Source: Rheinheimera nanhaiensis E407-8
GTDB lineage: Bacteria; Pseudomonadota; Gammaproteobacteria; Enterobacterales; Alteromonadaceae
DNA: 64,000 bases
NCBI RefSeq assembly: GCF_000296695.1
Contig: NZ_BAFK01000009.1
Coordinates: 62,001-126,000, forward strand
Reading direction: 5' to 3'
The translations under genes and the position numbers were made by a program. This document shows positions 8,727 to 17,664 of the stretch, one piece after another; positions within the stretch are counted from its first letter, which is position 1, and the number at the start of each line of letters is the position of its first letter. The notes under the pieces are model-generated. The model did no database searches. It was not told where the DNA came from and saw only the letters and a list, made by a program, of their open reading frames with translations.

Positions 8727-10193
8727 GTGTCAGCATTAGCCACCCTTTACCCCCAGCCGTTATGGCAATGGTTCGGCCAAATTTGTGCCATTCCTCACCC
8801 GTCAAAATACGAGCAGGCATTAAGCCAGCATATTCAGGCCTGGGCGCGTGATAAAGGCTTAACCGTGCAGGAAGACAAGGTCGGCAACCTGATCATTAAA
8901 AAGCCGGCCACGGCGGGCTTTGAAAACCGCAAAACGGTGGTTATTCAGGCGCACCTGGATATGGTGCCGCAAAAAAATGCCGATAAAGTGCATGATTTTA
9001 CCAAAGATCCTATCGAAGCCTATGTCGATGGCGACTGGGTAAAAGCCAACGGCACTACCTTAGGCGCCGACAACGGCATTGGTATGGCCTCAGCCCTGGC
9101 CATTTTAGGCAGCGATGACATTAAGCACGGCCCGCTGGAAGTGCTTTTAACCATCGACGAAGAAGCGGGCATGACCGGTGCCTTTGGCGTTGAGCCCGGT
9201 ATGCTGGAAGCGGAAATCTTAATTAACACCGACTCCGAGCAGGAAGGTGAAATTTATATGGGCTGCGCCGGCGGTGTAGATGCCGAATTTACCGTGCCGG
9301 CACAGTGGCAGGCGCCGGCTGCGGGTGTCACGGCGCTGACCTTAAGCCTGACGGGGTTAAAAGGCGGCCACTCCGGCGTGAATATTCATTTAGGCCGCGG
9401 CAATGCCAATAAATTACTGGCGCGCTTTTTAGCCGATAATGCCAGCCGCCTTGAGCTTAGCGTTGCCGCGTTTAACGGCGGCTCGCTACGTAACGCCATT
9501 CCGCGTGAAGCCAGCGTAACCCTTACCGTGCCGGCCGCCAAACTGAGCCAGTTACAGCAGCAGGTAGCGGATTATCAGGCACTGTTACAACAAGAGTTAG
9601 CCGCCGTAGAGCCAGCGTTAAAGTTAAGCCTGGCAGAAACCACGCTGCCGGCGCAGGTATTAACCGCAGAGGTGCAGGCGCGGTTGGTTAATCTGTTAAA
9701 CGTCTGCCCCAACGGCGTAATGCGCATGAGCGACGACATTGCCGGTGTGGTAGAAACCTCGCTGAATATGGGCGTCATTACCACCACAGAGGGCAGCGTG
9801 CAGCTGCTGTGTTTAATCCGCTCGTTAATTGACAGCGGCCGTGAGCAGGTTGAGGGCATGTTAAGCTCATTAGCGCAGCTGGCCGGTGTGCCGGTAAAGT
9901 TCAGTGGCGCTTATCCGGGCTGGAAGCCCGATCCGGCCTCGCCGGTGATGGCGATTGTGAAAGACACCTATCAGGCCATTTACAACAAAGCACCGGTGAT
10001 TATGGTGATCCACGCCGGTTTAGAGTGCGGCCTGTTTAAAAAGCCGTACCCGGACATGGATATGGTGTCCATTGGCCCCACCATCCGTTTCCCACACGGG
10101 CCGGATGAAATGGTCAATATCACCACCGTTGGCCAGTACTGGGAATTGCTGTTAGCCGTGCTGGAGCGTATTCCTGAGCGGGAAGCCGCTTAA
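8727..10193 (+). CDS. pepD: Aminoacyl-histidine dipeptidase (cytosol non-specific dipeptidase, M20)
   Basis: Hydrolyses dipeptides such as Xaa-His in the cytoplasm, supplying amino acids from peptides. The GTG at 8727 is preferred to the upstream frame: a GCAGGAG site precedes it and the product then begins MSALATLYPQPLW, aligning with E. coli PepD. Length is 488 residues (E. coli 485). Metal-binding segments VIQAHLDMVPQ (about residue 75), GADNGIGMA, the catalytic DEEAG, NTDSEQEGEIYMGC and the C-terminal HAGLECGLF are all present. A dimerisation domain lies between (GLKGGHSGVNIHLG). It appears to be a single-gene unit. Confidence 0.95.
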   Translation: MSALATLYPQPLWQWFGQICAIPHPSKYEQALSQHIQAWARDKGLTVQEDKVGNLIIKKPATAGFENRKTVVIQAHLDMVPQKNADKVHDFTKDPIEAYVDGDWVKANGTTLGADNGIGMASALAILGSDDIKHGPLEVLLTIDEEAGMTGAFGVEPGMLEAEILINTDSEQEGEIYMGCAGGVDAEFTVPAQWQAPAAGVTALTLSLTGLKGGHSGVNIHLGRGNANKLLARFLADNASRLELSVAAFNGGSLRNAIPREASVTLTVPAAKLSQLQQQVADYQALLQQELAAVEPALKLSLAETTLPAQVLTAEVQARLVNLLNVCPNGVMRMSDDIAGVVETSLNMGVITTTEGSVQLLCLIRSLIDSGREQVEGMLSSLAQLAGVPVKFSGAYPGWKPDPASPVMAIVKDTYQAIYNKAPVIMVIHAGLECGLFKKPYPDMDMVSIGPTIRFPHGPDEMVNITTVGQYWELLLAVLERIPEREAA

Positions 10194-10298
10194 AACAAGT
10201 CAAAGCCGTAACCCTGATGTGCTCGCCGCAGCAACGCCCTCGCTGCTGGCGCGCTCAGTCAGACAATTGCTAAGTAAGCACTTGCCTAACGAGAATTT

Positions 10299-10363
10299 AC
10301 TTGTGCTATTTTCTGTACAAGTCTCGCTGCTACACCTATACTTGTGCTGTTTAACGTACATGT
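10299..10363 (+). promoter_or_regulatory. Duplicated operator-like palindrome upstream of yefM-yoeB (copy 1)
   Basis: Two 24-bp imperfect palindromes of the form ACTTGTGCTRTTT-N3-GTACAWGT lie at 10299-10322 and 10340-10363, 41 bp apart (about four helical turns). The second ends nine bases before the antitoxin ATG. YefM-type antitoxins bind palindromes with a GTAC core, so these are probable autoregulatory sites bound by the YefM-YoeB complex. An AGG ribosome site follows (TTGAGGTGCT). Confidence 0.65.
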
Positions 10364-10372
10364 TGAGGTGCT

Positions 10373-10627
10373 ATGAAAGTTGTCTCTTTTACCGAAGCCA
10401 GAAATAGCTTAAAAGCGGTGCTGGACGCTGTGGTGAATGACGCTGACACCACCGTCATTACACGGCGTGACGCCGAAGATGCGGTAGTGATGTCACTGGA
10501 CTATTACAACAGCCTTATGGAAACCGTGCATTTACTGCGCTCACCGGCCAATGCCGAGCATTTGCAGCGCTCTATCGGCCAGTACCACGCTGGCAAAGTC
10601 ACAGCGCGAGAGTTGGTGGGTGACTAG
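10373..10627 (+). CDS. yefM: YefM-type antitoxin (Phd/YefM family)
   Basis: An 84-residue antitoxin that should neutralise the adjacent YoeB-type RNase and repress its own promoter. It has the family N-terminus (MKVVSFTEARNSLKAVLD), the VMSLDYYNSLMET strand-helix block near residues 43-55, and a C-terminal toxin-wrapping tail (LLRSPANAEHLQRSI). Its stop overlaps the toxin start by eight bases, giving translational coupling. A second, diverged copy lies at 40658-40927. Confidence 0.93.
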   Translation: MKVVSFTEARNSLKAVLDAVVNDADTTVITRRDAEDAVVMSLDYYNSLMETVHLLRSPANAEHLQRSIGQYHAGKVTARELVGD

Positions 10628-10883
10628 TCGCTTACTGTGTTGGACCGATGAAGCCTGGCAAGATTATTTGTACTGGCAAAGCCAGGATAAAAAAACGCTA
10701 AAACGCATCAATAAACTGATTACAGAAACTAAGCGCAGCCCGTTTGACGGCATTGGCAAACCTGAGCCGTTAAAGGAGAATCTATCCGGCTTCTGGTCGC
10801 GCCGTATTGATGACACCAACCGGCTGGTATATGCGGTTGATGATGCTGCGCTAACTATTATTTCCTGCCGTTATCACTATTGA
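10620..10883 (+). CDS. yoeB: YoeB-type mRNA interferase toxin (Txe/YoeB)
   Basis: Ribosome-dependent RNase that cleaves mRNA in the A site when released from YefM. The GTG at 10620 overlaps the antitoxin stop and gives an 87-residue product. It matches E. coli YoeB across its length: WTDEAWQDYLYW, GKPEPLKENLSGFWSRRI, NRLVYAV and the C-terminal CRYHY. The residues corresponding to the catalytic Glu46, Arg65, His83 and Tyr84 of YoeB are all present, so the toxin should be active. A longer frame begins at 10551 inside the antitoxin gene and is not supported. Confidence 0.93.
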   Translation: MTSRLLCWTDEAWQDYLYWQSQDKKTLKRINKLITETKRSPFDGIGKPEPLKENLSGFWSRRIDDTNRLVYAVDDAALTIISCRYHY

Positions 10884-10911
10884 GCACATCAAAGTTCGTA
10901 ACTCTGGATCA

Positions 10912-11025
10912 GCAAGAGGCGACCAGAACCCTTTTGCGCACAGCCACAGAGTGTCTGAGTCGGCACGACAGTGCCGGCGAGTTGCTGTGGCGAGCACAAA
11001 AGGTGTTGTGGTGAAAGCCTCTTGC
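10912..11025. repeat. 114-bp nested palindrome (long hairpin-forming element)
   Basis: Both arms pair through most of their length: GCAAGAGGC with GCCTCTTGC (outer 9 bp), ACCA/TGGT and AAC/GTT, CCTTTTG with CAAAAGG, GCCACAG with CTGTGGC, and CGGCAC-GACA-GTGCCG at the tip. There is no U-run, so it is not an ordinary terminator. It lies between the toxin gene and a convergent M14 hydrolase gene. It could be a small mobile repeat (MITE or REP type) or a structured RNA. Confidence 0.6.
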
Positions 11026-11048
11026 GGTGTCGTTAACGCCGGCTCAAA

Positions 11049-11972
11049 TCAGTTATTAGCCAGCAAATAATCCAACGCCCCGACCACTGCCGCGACTTGC
11101 GCCTGAATACACTGCTCTGGTGTCGCGCTTGGGCTGTCAGGGTATACCTCGGTGGTGCTCACCAGCGGCGCATCGGTTACGCTGCCGCATAACCCCAGGC
11201 TCGCTTTGGCGTAGTTAATCACACCAAACTGCGCAATTTTCTCGCCAATCAGCTCGCCGTTTTCATCGGCTTCAGCAATGTGCGTCACCTTGGCGACACT
11301 GTCGATAATGGCTTTTTGCAGCGCCGGGCAGGGGTGTTCGCTGTCATCTACGGTGTAAAAGCCATCCGGGATATTCCAGTTTTTATTCACCGTACCATCG
11401 CGCGCCGCTTTGGCCGGGCGAAACTCGCTGTTGTCCGAGTCAGTGGTTTCGTGCAGATCAATATGCAGTGCAAAGGAGGTGTTCAGGCTGGCCAGATACT
11501 GGCGCACTAACTGCGCCTCGGCGGCCTTACCGTCGGTAGCAAAGCTGCGGTTCGGATCTACCGCGTCGGGTGTCCAGCGGTTAATGGTTTCATAACCCCA
11601 GGGGCTAATGCAGGGCAACACCAGTATGTTCAATTTAGCGCTGTACGCTTTGGCCTGAGTTTGCAAAAAGCGCAGCGCGCCATGCACGCCACTGGTTTCA
11701 TAACCGTGCACACCACCGGTCACTAAAACAGTGGGTTTATCGCTTTGCCAGTTGCGGCTTTTCACGGCAAACAGCGGATAGGTTTTGCCGCTGACATGGC
11801 GGTAATCCAGCTCGCCGTATTGTTCAAGGGTAAAATCGGTTGTTAACGCTTCTATTGCCGGTAAAACTTCCGCAAAAAAGCTACGCTTTACGGTTTGCTC
11901 GCTTAACCACTGCGCGGTTTCTGCTGCGCCCCATGCCTGGCCGACAGTGCCAATATGATAGATTTTATCCAT
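11049..11972 (-). CDS. M14-family zinc hydrolase (succinylglutamate desuccinylase/carboxypeptidase type)
   Basis: A 307-residue cytoplasmic metallohydrolase; no signal peptide is seen. Zinc ligands are visible as the HGYE pair in VTGGVHGYETSG (about residues 87-98) and the histidine of ALHIDLHETTDS (about residue 170), with an NRWTPDAVDPNR arginine-bearing segment between them. The family removes C-terminal amino acids or acyl groups; the substrate here is unknown. The ATG at 11972 is chosen over the in-frame ATG at 11996 because GGAGTG lies just before it and the shorter start fits the fold. It is convergent with the toxin-antitoxin module. Confidence 0.75.
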   Translation of the reverse strand: MDKIYHIGTVGQAWGAAETAQWLSEQTVKRSFFAEVLPAIEALTTDFTLEQYGELDYRHVSGKTYPLFAVKSRNWQSDKPTVLVTGGVHGYETSGVHGALRFLQTQAKAYSAKLNILVLPCISPWGYETINRWTPDAVDPNRSFATDGKAAEAQLVRQYLASLNTSFALHIDLHETTDSDNSEFRPAKAARDGTVNKNWNIPDGFYTVDDSEHPCPALQKAIIDSVAKVTHIAEADENGELIGEKIAQFGVINYAKASLGLCGSVTDAPLVSTTEVYPDSPSATPEQCIQAQVAAVVGALDYLLANN

Positions 11973-12180
11973 GCTCACTCCGCTGATTAATCGCAAAATC
12001 TCAGCTGCCGGCGGCAGCCTTCTCAGTGGCGCGACTTTAGCATTTATTGGTCATGGCTGGCTATTGGCGCTGGGCGTGGTATAGGCGCAGGTCGGCGAAT
12101 TGCGCTTTATCAGCCCGACAGGATAGCATTAGTTTTTGGCGTTTATTGATGTTCGGCTGCTGCCAGCTTGAAACTGCATG

Positions 12181-13272
12181 CTATTGAATATGTTTGGACA
12201 CACTTTTACTCCACATGTAGTTCCTAGCCACAATTTCTGAGCCTCTTGTAACATTTTCTGAGTAACGCTCGTCATCGACACTTTTTATTAACGATTCAAC
12301 TTTATCAATCTCGTCATAGAAAAGGATACCGCTTCCTGGTTTAAATTGCTCTTTGAGATAATCGTTTCCGGCCGCTAAGACCATGGTTCTGTGCAGAAGC
12401 GGGTATGTAATCCGCTCATGTAAGCCGAGGTTGAAACCTGGTGAGTGGTGCAGTACGAACCGGCTTCTGACCATCCTTTGAATCAACTCGTTAAAAGGTT
12501 CTGGCTCATAATAGCGATGTGTGTCTAATTTAGTCGAAGCACTCCATCCGCTGCCTATAATGTTTAGGCTTACGCCGCATTGCGCAAAGTCCTGTATTAT
12601 CTGAAGTCTTCTGCGTGCTCTCAAATATAAATCGCATTGGATTAAAACACCGATAGAATTTTTGTTGAGCTGTATCATCGGGGTTCTGCGGTTGTCCATA
12701 AACCCAAGCTTTAGTAAAAAATCGTTTATATTTTCTACGATACCGTCATTGAGTAGCTCGAAACCCTGTGGAAAGAATTTGATGATTTTTTCCTTAATAG
12801 CATCAACGTTAAAAAAACTGGCTGGAAATAAAATGCCATCTTTACTCTCAAAGCTTTTATCGAGATAACTATTGCTTTTTACCCGTGCTGCATGTGGAAA
12901 GAATTCTGCGTTCATGCCAACGAGTCTCGCAAAATTTACATGGTCTTTATCTACACACAGCAGTCGCATATTTGTTCCATAGAAACGGGTCATCGAATGC
13001 AGTGGATGGTCAAGAAGCAAAGAAAAAAATGGGATCTTGTTCATCACCGGAAAATGCGGAATGAGATCGGAGCCTAATGCATTTACTGAGACAATAAACT
13101 TCACATTATCGAACAAACTAGCTGTCAAAATACTTGCCAAGTTACTTTTATCAGACAGATTTACTTGAACAATCTGGTATTTCTCACCTATACCATCAAC
13201 TATCCCTTCTATGAAGTCATCAACGACCCCGTACTGGAAATTGCCACTGAAAATCAATACCTTGTAATCCAT
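12181..13272 (-). CDS. Putative GT-B type glycosyltransferase (hypothetical)
   Basis: A 363-residue protein that I do not recognise with certainty. The layout suggests a two-domain GT-B glycosyltransferase of the kind that decorates flagellin or surface polymers. The N-terminal half has alternating strands (KVLIFSGNFQYG, KFIVSVNALG). The C-terminal half has GVLIQCDLYLRARRRLQII, LNIIGSGW, FVLHHSPGFNLGLHERITYPLLHRTMVLA and GILFYDEID, the order expected of a sugar-nucleotide-binding domain. The start has AGGAAG upstream. Base composition is clearly more AT-rich than its neighbours, suggesting recent acquisition. No other surface-polysaccharide gene is nearby. Confidence 0.5.
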   Translation of the reverse strand: MDYKVLIFSGNFQYGVVDDFIEGIVDGIGEKYQIVQVNLSDKSNLASILTASLFDNVKFIVSVNALGSDLIPHFPVMNKIPFFSLLLDHPLHSMTRFYGTNMRLLCVDKDHVNFARLVGMNAEFFPHAARVKSNSYLDKSFESKDGILFPASFFNVDAIKEKIIKFFPQGFELLNDGIVENINDFLLKLGFMDNRRTPMIQLNKNSIGVLIQCDLYLRARRRLQIIQDFAQCGVSLNIIGSGWSASTKLDTHRYYEPEPFNELIQRMVRSRFVLHHSPGFNLGLHERITYPLLHRTMVLAAGNDYLKEQFKPGSGILFYDEIDKVESLIKSVDDERYSENVTRGSEIVARNYMWSKSVSKHIQ

Positions 13273-13385
13273 GATGCTTCCTGTTTAAGATAACCCGAGC
13301 TTCAAGAAAATGAGGCCTCATGAACTGCTGATAACGGCCGCAGGATCAATCGTCATTTCCTGTAGCATGTTCGACTTATCGCAGA

Positions 13386-14945
13386 TTAGCCTTTGCAAGG
13401 CAAAAGATGCAACTGCGTATCTATACCTAACTCAGAGATAAAGTCCGGATCGTGGCTTACTACAACAAAACCCGCCGGATATTGCTGTAATGCTTGAGCC
13501 AGCAACTGCTTACTGGCCAAATCCAGATGGTTATCCGGCTCGTCCAACAGCAGCAGGCTGTCGCTGTGCTGGCTAACCATCAGCATGGCAAGTTTCATTC
13601 TTTCACCGCCGCTTAGCTGTCCGGCAGGGGTTAAGGCTTTATCACCACGCAAGCCAACGCTGGCAAGCAGTGTTCTGGCGTTGGTTTCACTCAGGGCTGA
13701 ACAATAGTTTTGTAGGTTGTCGAGCGCATTGCCAGCGGGGTGTAGCAGACTAAAATGCTGATCCAGATACTGCACGGCACAGTTCAGCTGTAGCTCACCG
13801 CTAGCGGGTTGTAATGTGCCGGCCAGTGTTTTGAGCAAACTGGATTTACCGCAGCCATTGGCGCCCTGTAACTGGATACGCTGCTGGCTGCGCCAGCTAA
13901 AATTAAGTGCTGCGTTAGTGCCACGTGCCAGGCGTAAAGCAACGGCATTCACCAGCAGTTTATTACTGGCGCTGAGCGGTGTTCGCAGATAAAACTGCTG
14001 AGGCTTAATGACTTCCTGCTGTGCTTTTAGTCGCTGTAACTGTTGCTGAGTTTGCTGCAGTTGTTGCTGCTCCTGGCCCCGCCGTGCAGCTACCGCCTGT
14101 TGTGCGCGGTTTTTCTGGTAATCCAGCAGCACACTGGCCTGGCTGCCGCGCTGTTTTTCACCCTGTTGCCGGCGTTTGGCGGCGCGCTCTGTGGCATTCT
14201 GGGCCGCGCGTTGCTGCTGGGCAAGCTTGTGCTCAGCCTGTTGACGTTGTTGTTGCAGCGCACTTTGCTGAAACTGGTGTTGCTGCTGATAAAACGCATA
14301 ATTACCACCATACCGGCGCAGCCCTAAACTGTTTAACTCATAGATCACGCTGACCTGCTGCAGTAGCTGACGGTCGTGGCTGATTAGCAGTATCGCAGTG
14401 TTGCGTCTGCTGAGAAAGCGACCAAGCTGCTGGCACAGCCATTGCCGCGCCGTACCATCAAGATGGTTGGACGGCTCGTCCAGTATCAGCAAACGCTTGG
14501 GCTGATAAAATGCCCACCATAGCCTGAGCTGGCTTAGCTGGCCACCACTTAACTGACTGCAGGGTTGCCAGATATCTGTGTCGGCGTTAAGCCGGGCTAA
14601 CTCAGTGCGTAAATCATCTGCCAGAGTCCAGTGCTGGTCGATCAGCGCCAGGGTGGCATCGCTGTAATCGCCTTCAGCAATGTGCTGCAGCGCTGTAAGC
14701 GTGGTGCTAATACCCAATAACTCGGCAATAGTTTGCTGCTGCCAATGCGCGGGCGGAAGTTGTGTTAACAAATAGCCATCTGCCGGATACTGATTGGCCA
14801 GTTGCGCGGCCAGTACCGATTTACCGGCGCCATTGCGGCCAATCAAGGCAGTTAAACCGGCATCAAGTTGAAGCTGAATATTGCTGTACAGTTCATCACC
14901 GTTGGCCAGGCTGAAACTGCAGGAAGAGAAAGTAAATAGCGCCAT
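13386..14945 (-). CDS. ABC-F family ATPase (Uup/YheS-like)
   Basis: Soluble protein with two ABC ATPase domains and no membrane segments, as in ABC-F factors that act on ribosomes (some protect against antibiotics). Domain 1: Walker A GRNGAGKS (about residue 35), signature LSGGQLSQ, Walker B LLILDEPSNHLD. Domain 2: Walker A GANGCGKSS, signature LSGGERMKL, Walker B LLLLDEPDNHLD. The linker (about 205-310) is very rich in Gln, Arg and Lys and probably a coiled coil. The ATG at 14945 follows GGGAGG and gives 519 residues. An upstream ATG at 14978 is less likely. The precise subfamily cannot be set by eye. Confidence 0.85.
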   Translation of the reverse strand: MALFTFSSCSFSLANGDELYSNIQLQLDAGLTALIGRNGAGKSVLAAQLANQYPADGYLLTQLPPAHWQQQTIAELLGISTTLTALQHIAEGDYSDATLALIDQHWTLADDLRTELARLNADTDIWQPCSQLSGGQLSQLRLWWAFYQPKRLLILDEPSNHLDGTARQWLCQQLGRFLSRRNTAILLISHDRQLLQQVSVIYELNSLGLRRYGGNYAFYQQQHQFQQSALQQQRQQAEHKLAQQQRAAQNATERAAKRRQQGEKQRGSQASVLLDYQKNRAQQAVAARRGQEQQQLQQTQQQLQRLKAQQEVIKPQQFYLRTPLSASNKLLVNAVALRLARGTNAALNFSWRSQQRIQLQGANGCGKSSLLKTLAGTLQPASGELQLNCAVQYLDQHFSLLHPAGNALDNLQNYCSALSETNARTLLASVGLRGDKALTPAGQLSGGERMKLAMLMVSQHSDSLLLLDEPDNHLDLASKQLLAQALQQYPAGFVVVSHDPDFISELGIDTQLHLLPCKG

Positions 14946-15102
14946 AATGCCTCCCGATTGCTCAGGGACGGGCGGCAAAGTAAGGCAATGCTAACGACAG
15001 CCTAACTAAAACGAAGCCACTAACCCTGATAAGTCCAAGAAAAAACACGGATAATCAGGATTTAGTTGTTCATTTCAGTTATCAGCTCCAAAGCTAAGAA
15101 AG

Positions 15103-15128
15103 CGGCGAAATTATAACCACTTTCGCCG
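15103..15128 (-). terminator. Hairpin downstream of cti
   Basis: On the minus strand CGGCGAAA and TTTCGCCG form a perfect 8-bp stem with a 10-base loop, followed by CTTTCTT. It lies just beyond the cti stop and is a probable rho-independent terminator with a poor U-tract. Confidence 0.5.
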
Positions 15129-15145
15129 TGGTTGCAAGGGCTCTA

Positions 15146-17515
15146 TTAGCGGTTTTCCAACCGGTTGTAATCCAGCCAGCCGCTGTCTACCGGGTGGTTA
15201 TGCATAAACTGCCGGTTGAGTTTATCGCTAAAGGCCCAAAAGCTGGGGTTACTGCGCCTTACGCCAAAGTTATCCAGCAGTCTGGCGTAATCCTGCTCGC
15301 TGTTAATTTGCTGTGCCTGCGCTATCAGTTTGGCTAAATCGGCTTCTTTTACCCGCCAGAAGGCATTGGGGTAGCTGCCCAGCAGGCCATACACCAGCGT
15401 CATGTTATCTTCGGCCGGGTTGCGGTTATCCGCCTCGCTGAACAGGCTGTTGACATTATAATGCGCACTGTTGCGAATAAGGGTAAATAGCTGCACTTCG
15501 CCGTCATCTGCAGGTTCTACCATAATCATCGTTAGCTCGGGCAAAATCGACGCCGTGGTGCCGTGCAGTTTGCCCAGCTCTGCCAGTAAAGCGCGGCTAT
15601 TGTCGCTTAAACTTGCCTGGCTTAGCTGATGGCGTGTCGGCTGTACCTTCGCTAAATGCGCAGCAAAACGCTGATACAACTCGGCTTTGGGTTTGTCGGT
15701 GCTAAAGCTTAAGCCACTGGGCTGGGCAAAAGAGTTAATGTCATCGCGGATAAAGGCGGTCAGCTCGACACCGGATTTTTGATACCAGTTGTTAAACTCG
15801 CGCCGGCGCTCTTCGGGCGGTAAAAACGTCAGAAAGTTCGACTCACCCTCCATGCGCAGAAAATCCATATACAGCCGCGTCATCAGCTGATGGCCGTAGT
15901 TACCGTACACATCAAAACCGGCGACCAGCAGGTAGTGAATGCGCTCCAGTAGCGCATAATCTATTACCCAGGCGGTTTTCGGCGGCTGCCCCAGCAGGCC
16001 TTTTACCACCGTAGCGTTATCAAAATGGCGGAACACCGTCAGGCTGGCGTTGTCGTTAGCGCCATCGCCATGCCACAGGCCTTGCTCGGTTAAGTGGCGG
16101 CCATCTTGTAATACCCGGTTTAAAAAGGCACTGCGCGCCCGCACATACTTGCCCTGGCGTTTAGCAAAGGCGACCCAGCTCAGCGCCAGGGTGCTGCTGT
16201 CTTTTTCGGCCGGTAAGCGCAGGTTGTCGCGCTGCGATAAATAGAATTCTTCTACATCTTTGCTGCTGGCCATCTCGGGCGCAACGAAATATACCCAGAA
16301 GTGATCGTTAATCACATTCAGCGCCACCTGGCCACGGCATACCGGGCCTTTGATATAACCCATAATGGTGTTTTCGGCCCGCTCCAGCATAAAGCGGTAC
16401 CGCGCATTAACCGGCAACTGCACAAAGGCCGTCAGCGGGTTAGCGGCCACCTCGGGTTCATAGCCGGGCAGTTCGCTTACCTGGTAATCGGCATCAACAA
16501 ACCACTGCTGCCACTTGGCCAGTAAATCGGCATTAATGTCATACGGCTGGTGGGTTTTATTGACAATAGTCGCACTTAGCGCAAGCAGCCGGTAATAAGG
16601 CCGCGTCACGCCCGGGTCGTCAAAGGGCCGGCGGGTACTAATGACGTCTATCGGCGTGCCGGGCGGCGTTTTTGAGCGTACCAGCTGATAAAACTGTGGT
16701 GTCTGGTGCTGGGTATGCAAGGCACTGAAATACAGCTGCGAGGTAAACAGGTGCTCGTAAATATAGCGCGCACTGAGCTGCCTATTCAGATCATCGGCAT
16801 TTAGCCACTGCTCCAGCTTAGCCACTTCGGCCTGCTGCTGTGCACTAAGCGGCGCGCTGGCTGGCATGGCCGCGCCTTGCGCCAGCCAGCTGATCAAAAG
16901 CTGATGCTCGTCACGGCTTAGTGCCGGTAAGCCATAAGGCATACCCGCTAACGGCTCACGGCGGGCAAAGTGGTCAAACTCTTCAATGGTGGGGCAGCTT
17001 TGCTCGCGGTTCAGGCTAAAATCAAACGCCTTGGGCAAAATGGTGCTGTCGGGCAATGGCTGTTGCTGTTTAAGCTCAAGCATTCTGGCCAGTACCGAAG
17101 CCTGGGTGTTGGCAGTGGGGTTTTGGCTGCGCTCGTTAAGTACCGGAAAAAAGCCGCGTTCACGCCACTGCGTGATGCTGTGTGCATCCAGTGTCAGCCG
17201 GTTAGGGGTAGCGGCCAGTAAGCGGGTGCCGTCATACACTTTTTCTTTATGGGCACCGCGTGCTATGCCGTCGGTGGAGGCCATATTCAGCTGGCACGGC
17301 GAGTCGTAACAGGCGTGGCATACCACGCAGCGCGCATCGATAAGTGGCTTAATTTGTTGGTTAAAATGCTCATCTGCATCGCTGCTGATGGCGGCGCGGT
17401 TATCTGGTGTAGCGCGGCCGTACTGTTTGTCCAGCTCCAGGCCGGCCAGTGCAGCGCAGCCGGCGCAGACTACCACCGCTAACATTAACCAGATTTTCCA
17501 TTTTCCTGCCCGCAT
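15146..17515 (-). CDS. cti: Fatty acid cis/trans isomerase (haem-binding, periplasmic)
   Basis: Converts cis unsaturated acyl chains of membrane phospholipids to trans, stiffening the membrane under solvent, heat or salt stress. The 789 residues match the length of the Pseudomonas enzyme. An N-terminal hydrophobic export segment (IWLMLAVVVCAGCAALAG, about residues 8-25) places it in the periplasm. The single c-type haem motif is CVVCH (Cys63, Cys66, His67), a hallmark of the family. Further conserved blocks include GIARGAHKEKVYDGTRL and YIKGPVCRGQVALNVI. It is divergent from recC. Confidence 0.9.
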   Translation of the reverse strand: MRAGKWKIWLMLAVVVCAGCAALAGLELDKQYGRATPDNRAAISSDADEHFNQQIKPLIDARCVVCHACYDSPCQLNMASTDGIARGAHKEKVYDGTRLLAATPNRLTLDAHSITQWRERGFFPVLNERSQNPTANTQASVLARMLELKQQQPLPDSTILPKAFDFSLNREQSCPTIEEFDHFARREPLAGMPYGLPALSRDEHQLLISWLAQGAAMPASAPLSAQQQAEVAKLEQWLNADDLNRQLSARYIYEHLFTSQLYFSALHTQHQTPQFYQLVRSKTPPGTPIDVISTRRPFDDPGVTRPYYRLLALSATIVNKTHQPYDINADLLAKWQQWFVDADYQVSELPGYEPEVAANPLTAFVQLPVNARYRFMLERAENTIMGYIKGPVCRGQVALNVINDHFWVYFVAPEMASSKDVEEFYLSQRDNLRLPAEKDSSTLALSWVAFAKRQGKYVRARSAFLNRVLQDGRHLTEQGLWHGDGANDNASLTVFRHFDNATVVKGLLGQPPKTAWVIDYALLERIHYLLVAGFDVYGNYGHQLMTRLYMDFLRMEGESNFLTFLPPEERRREFNNWYQKSGVELTAFIRDDINSFAQPSGLSFSTDKPKAELYQRFAAHLAKVQPTRHQLSQASLSDNSRALLAELGKLHGTTASILPELTMIMVEPADDGEVQLFTLIRNSAHYNVNSLFSEADNRNPAEDNMTLVYGLLGSYPNAFWRVKEADLAKLIAQAQQINSEQDYARLLDNFGVRRSNPSFWAFSDKLNRQFMHNHPVDSGWLDYNRLENR

Positions 17516-17664
17516 AACGGCTCCTGCACTTAAGGTGATGCCTTATGCTAGCGTGTTTATTCCGGCTTGACCAATTTGCCACTGCGCTGGGTGCGGGGCC
17601 GCGCATTCTCAAACGCCAGTGGCTGTGCTAACCTGCCAGCATGTTGTTTTGCCAGAGAATTCGC

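Noticed and set aside
10884-11048. Terminator for the toxin-antitoxin operon
   Set aside because: The palindrome here is far too long and lacks a T-run on either strand.
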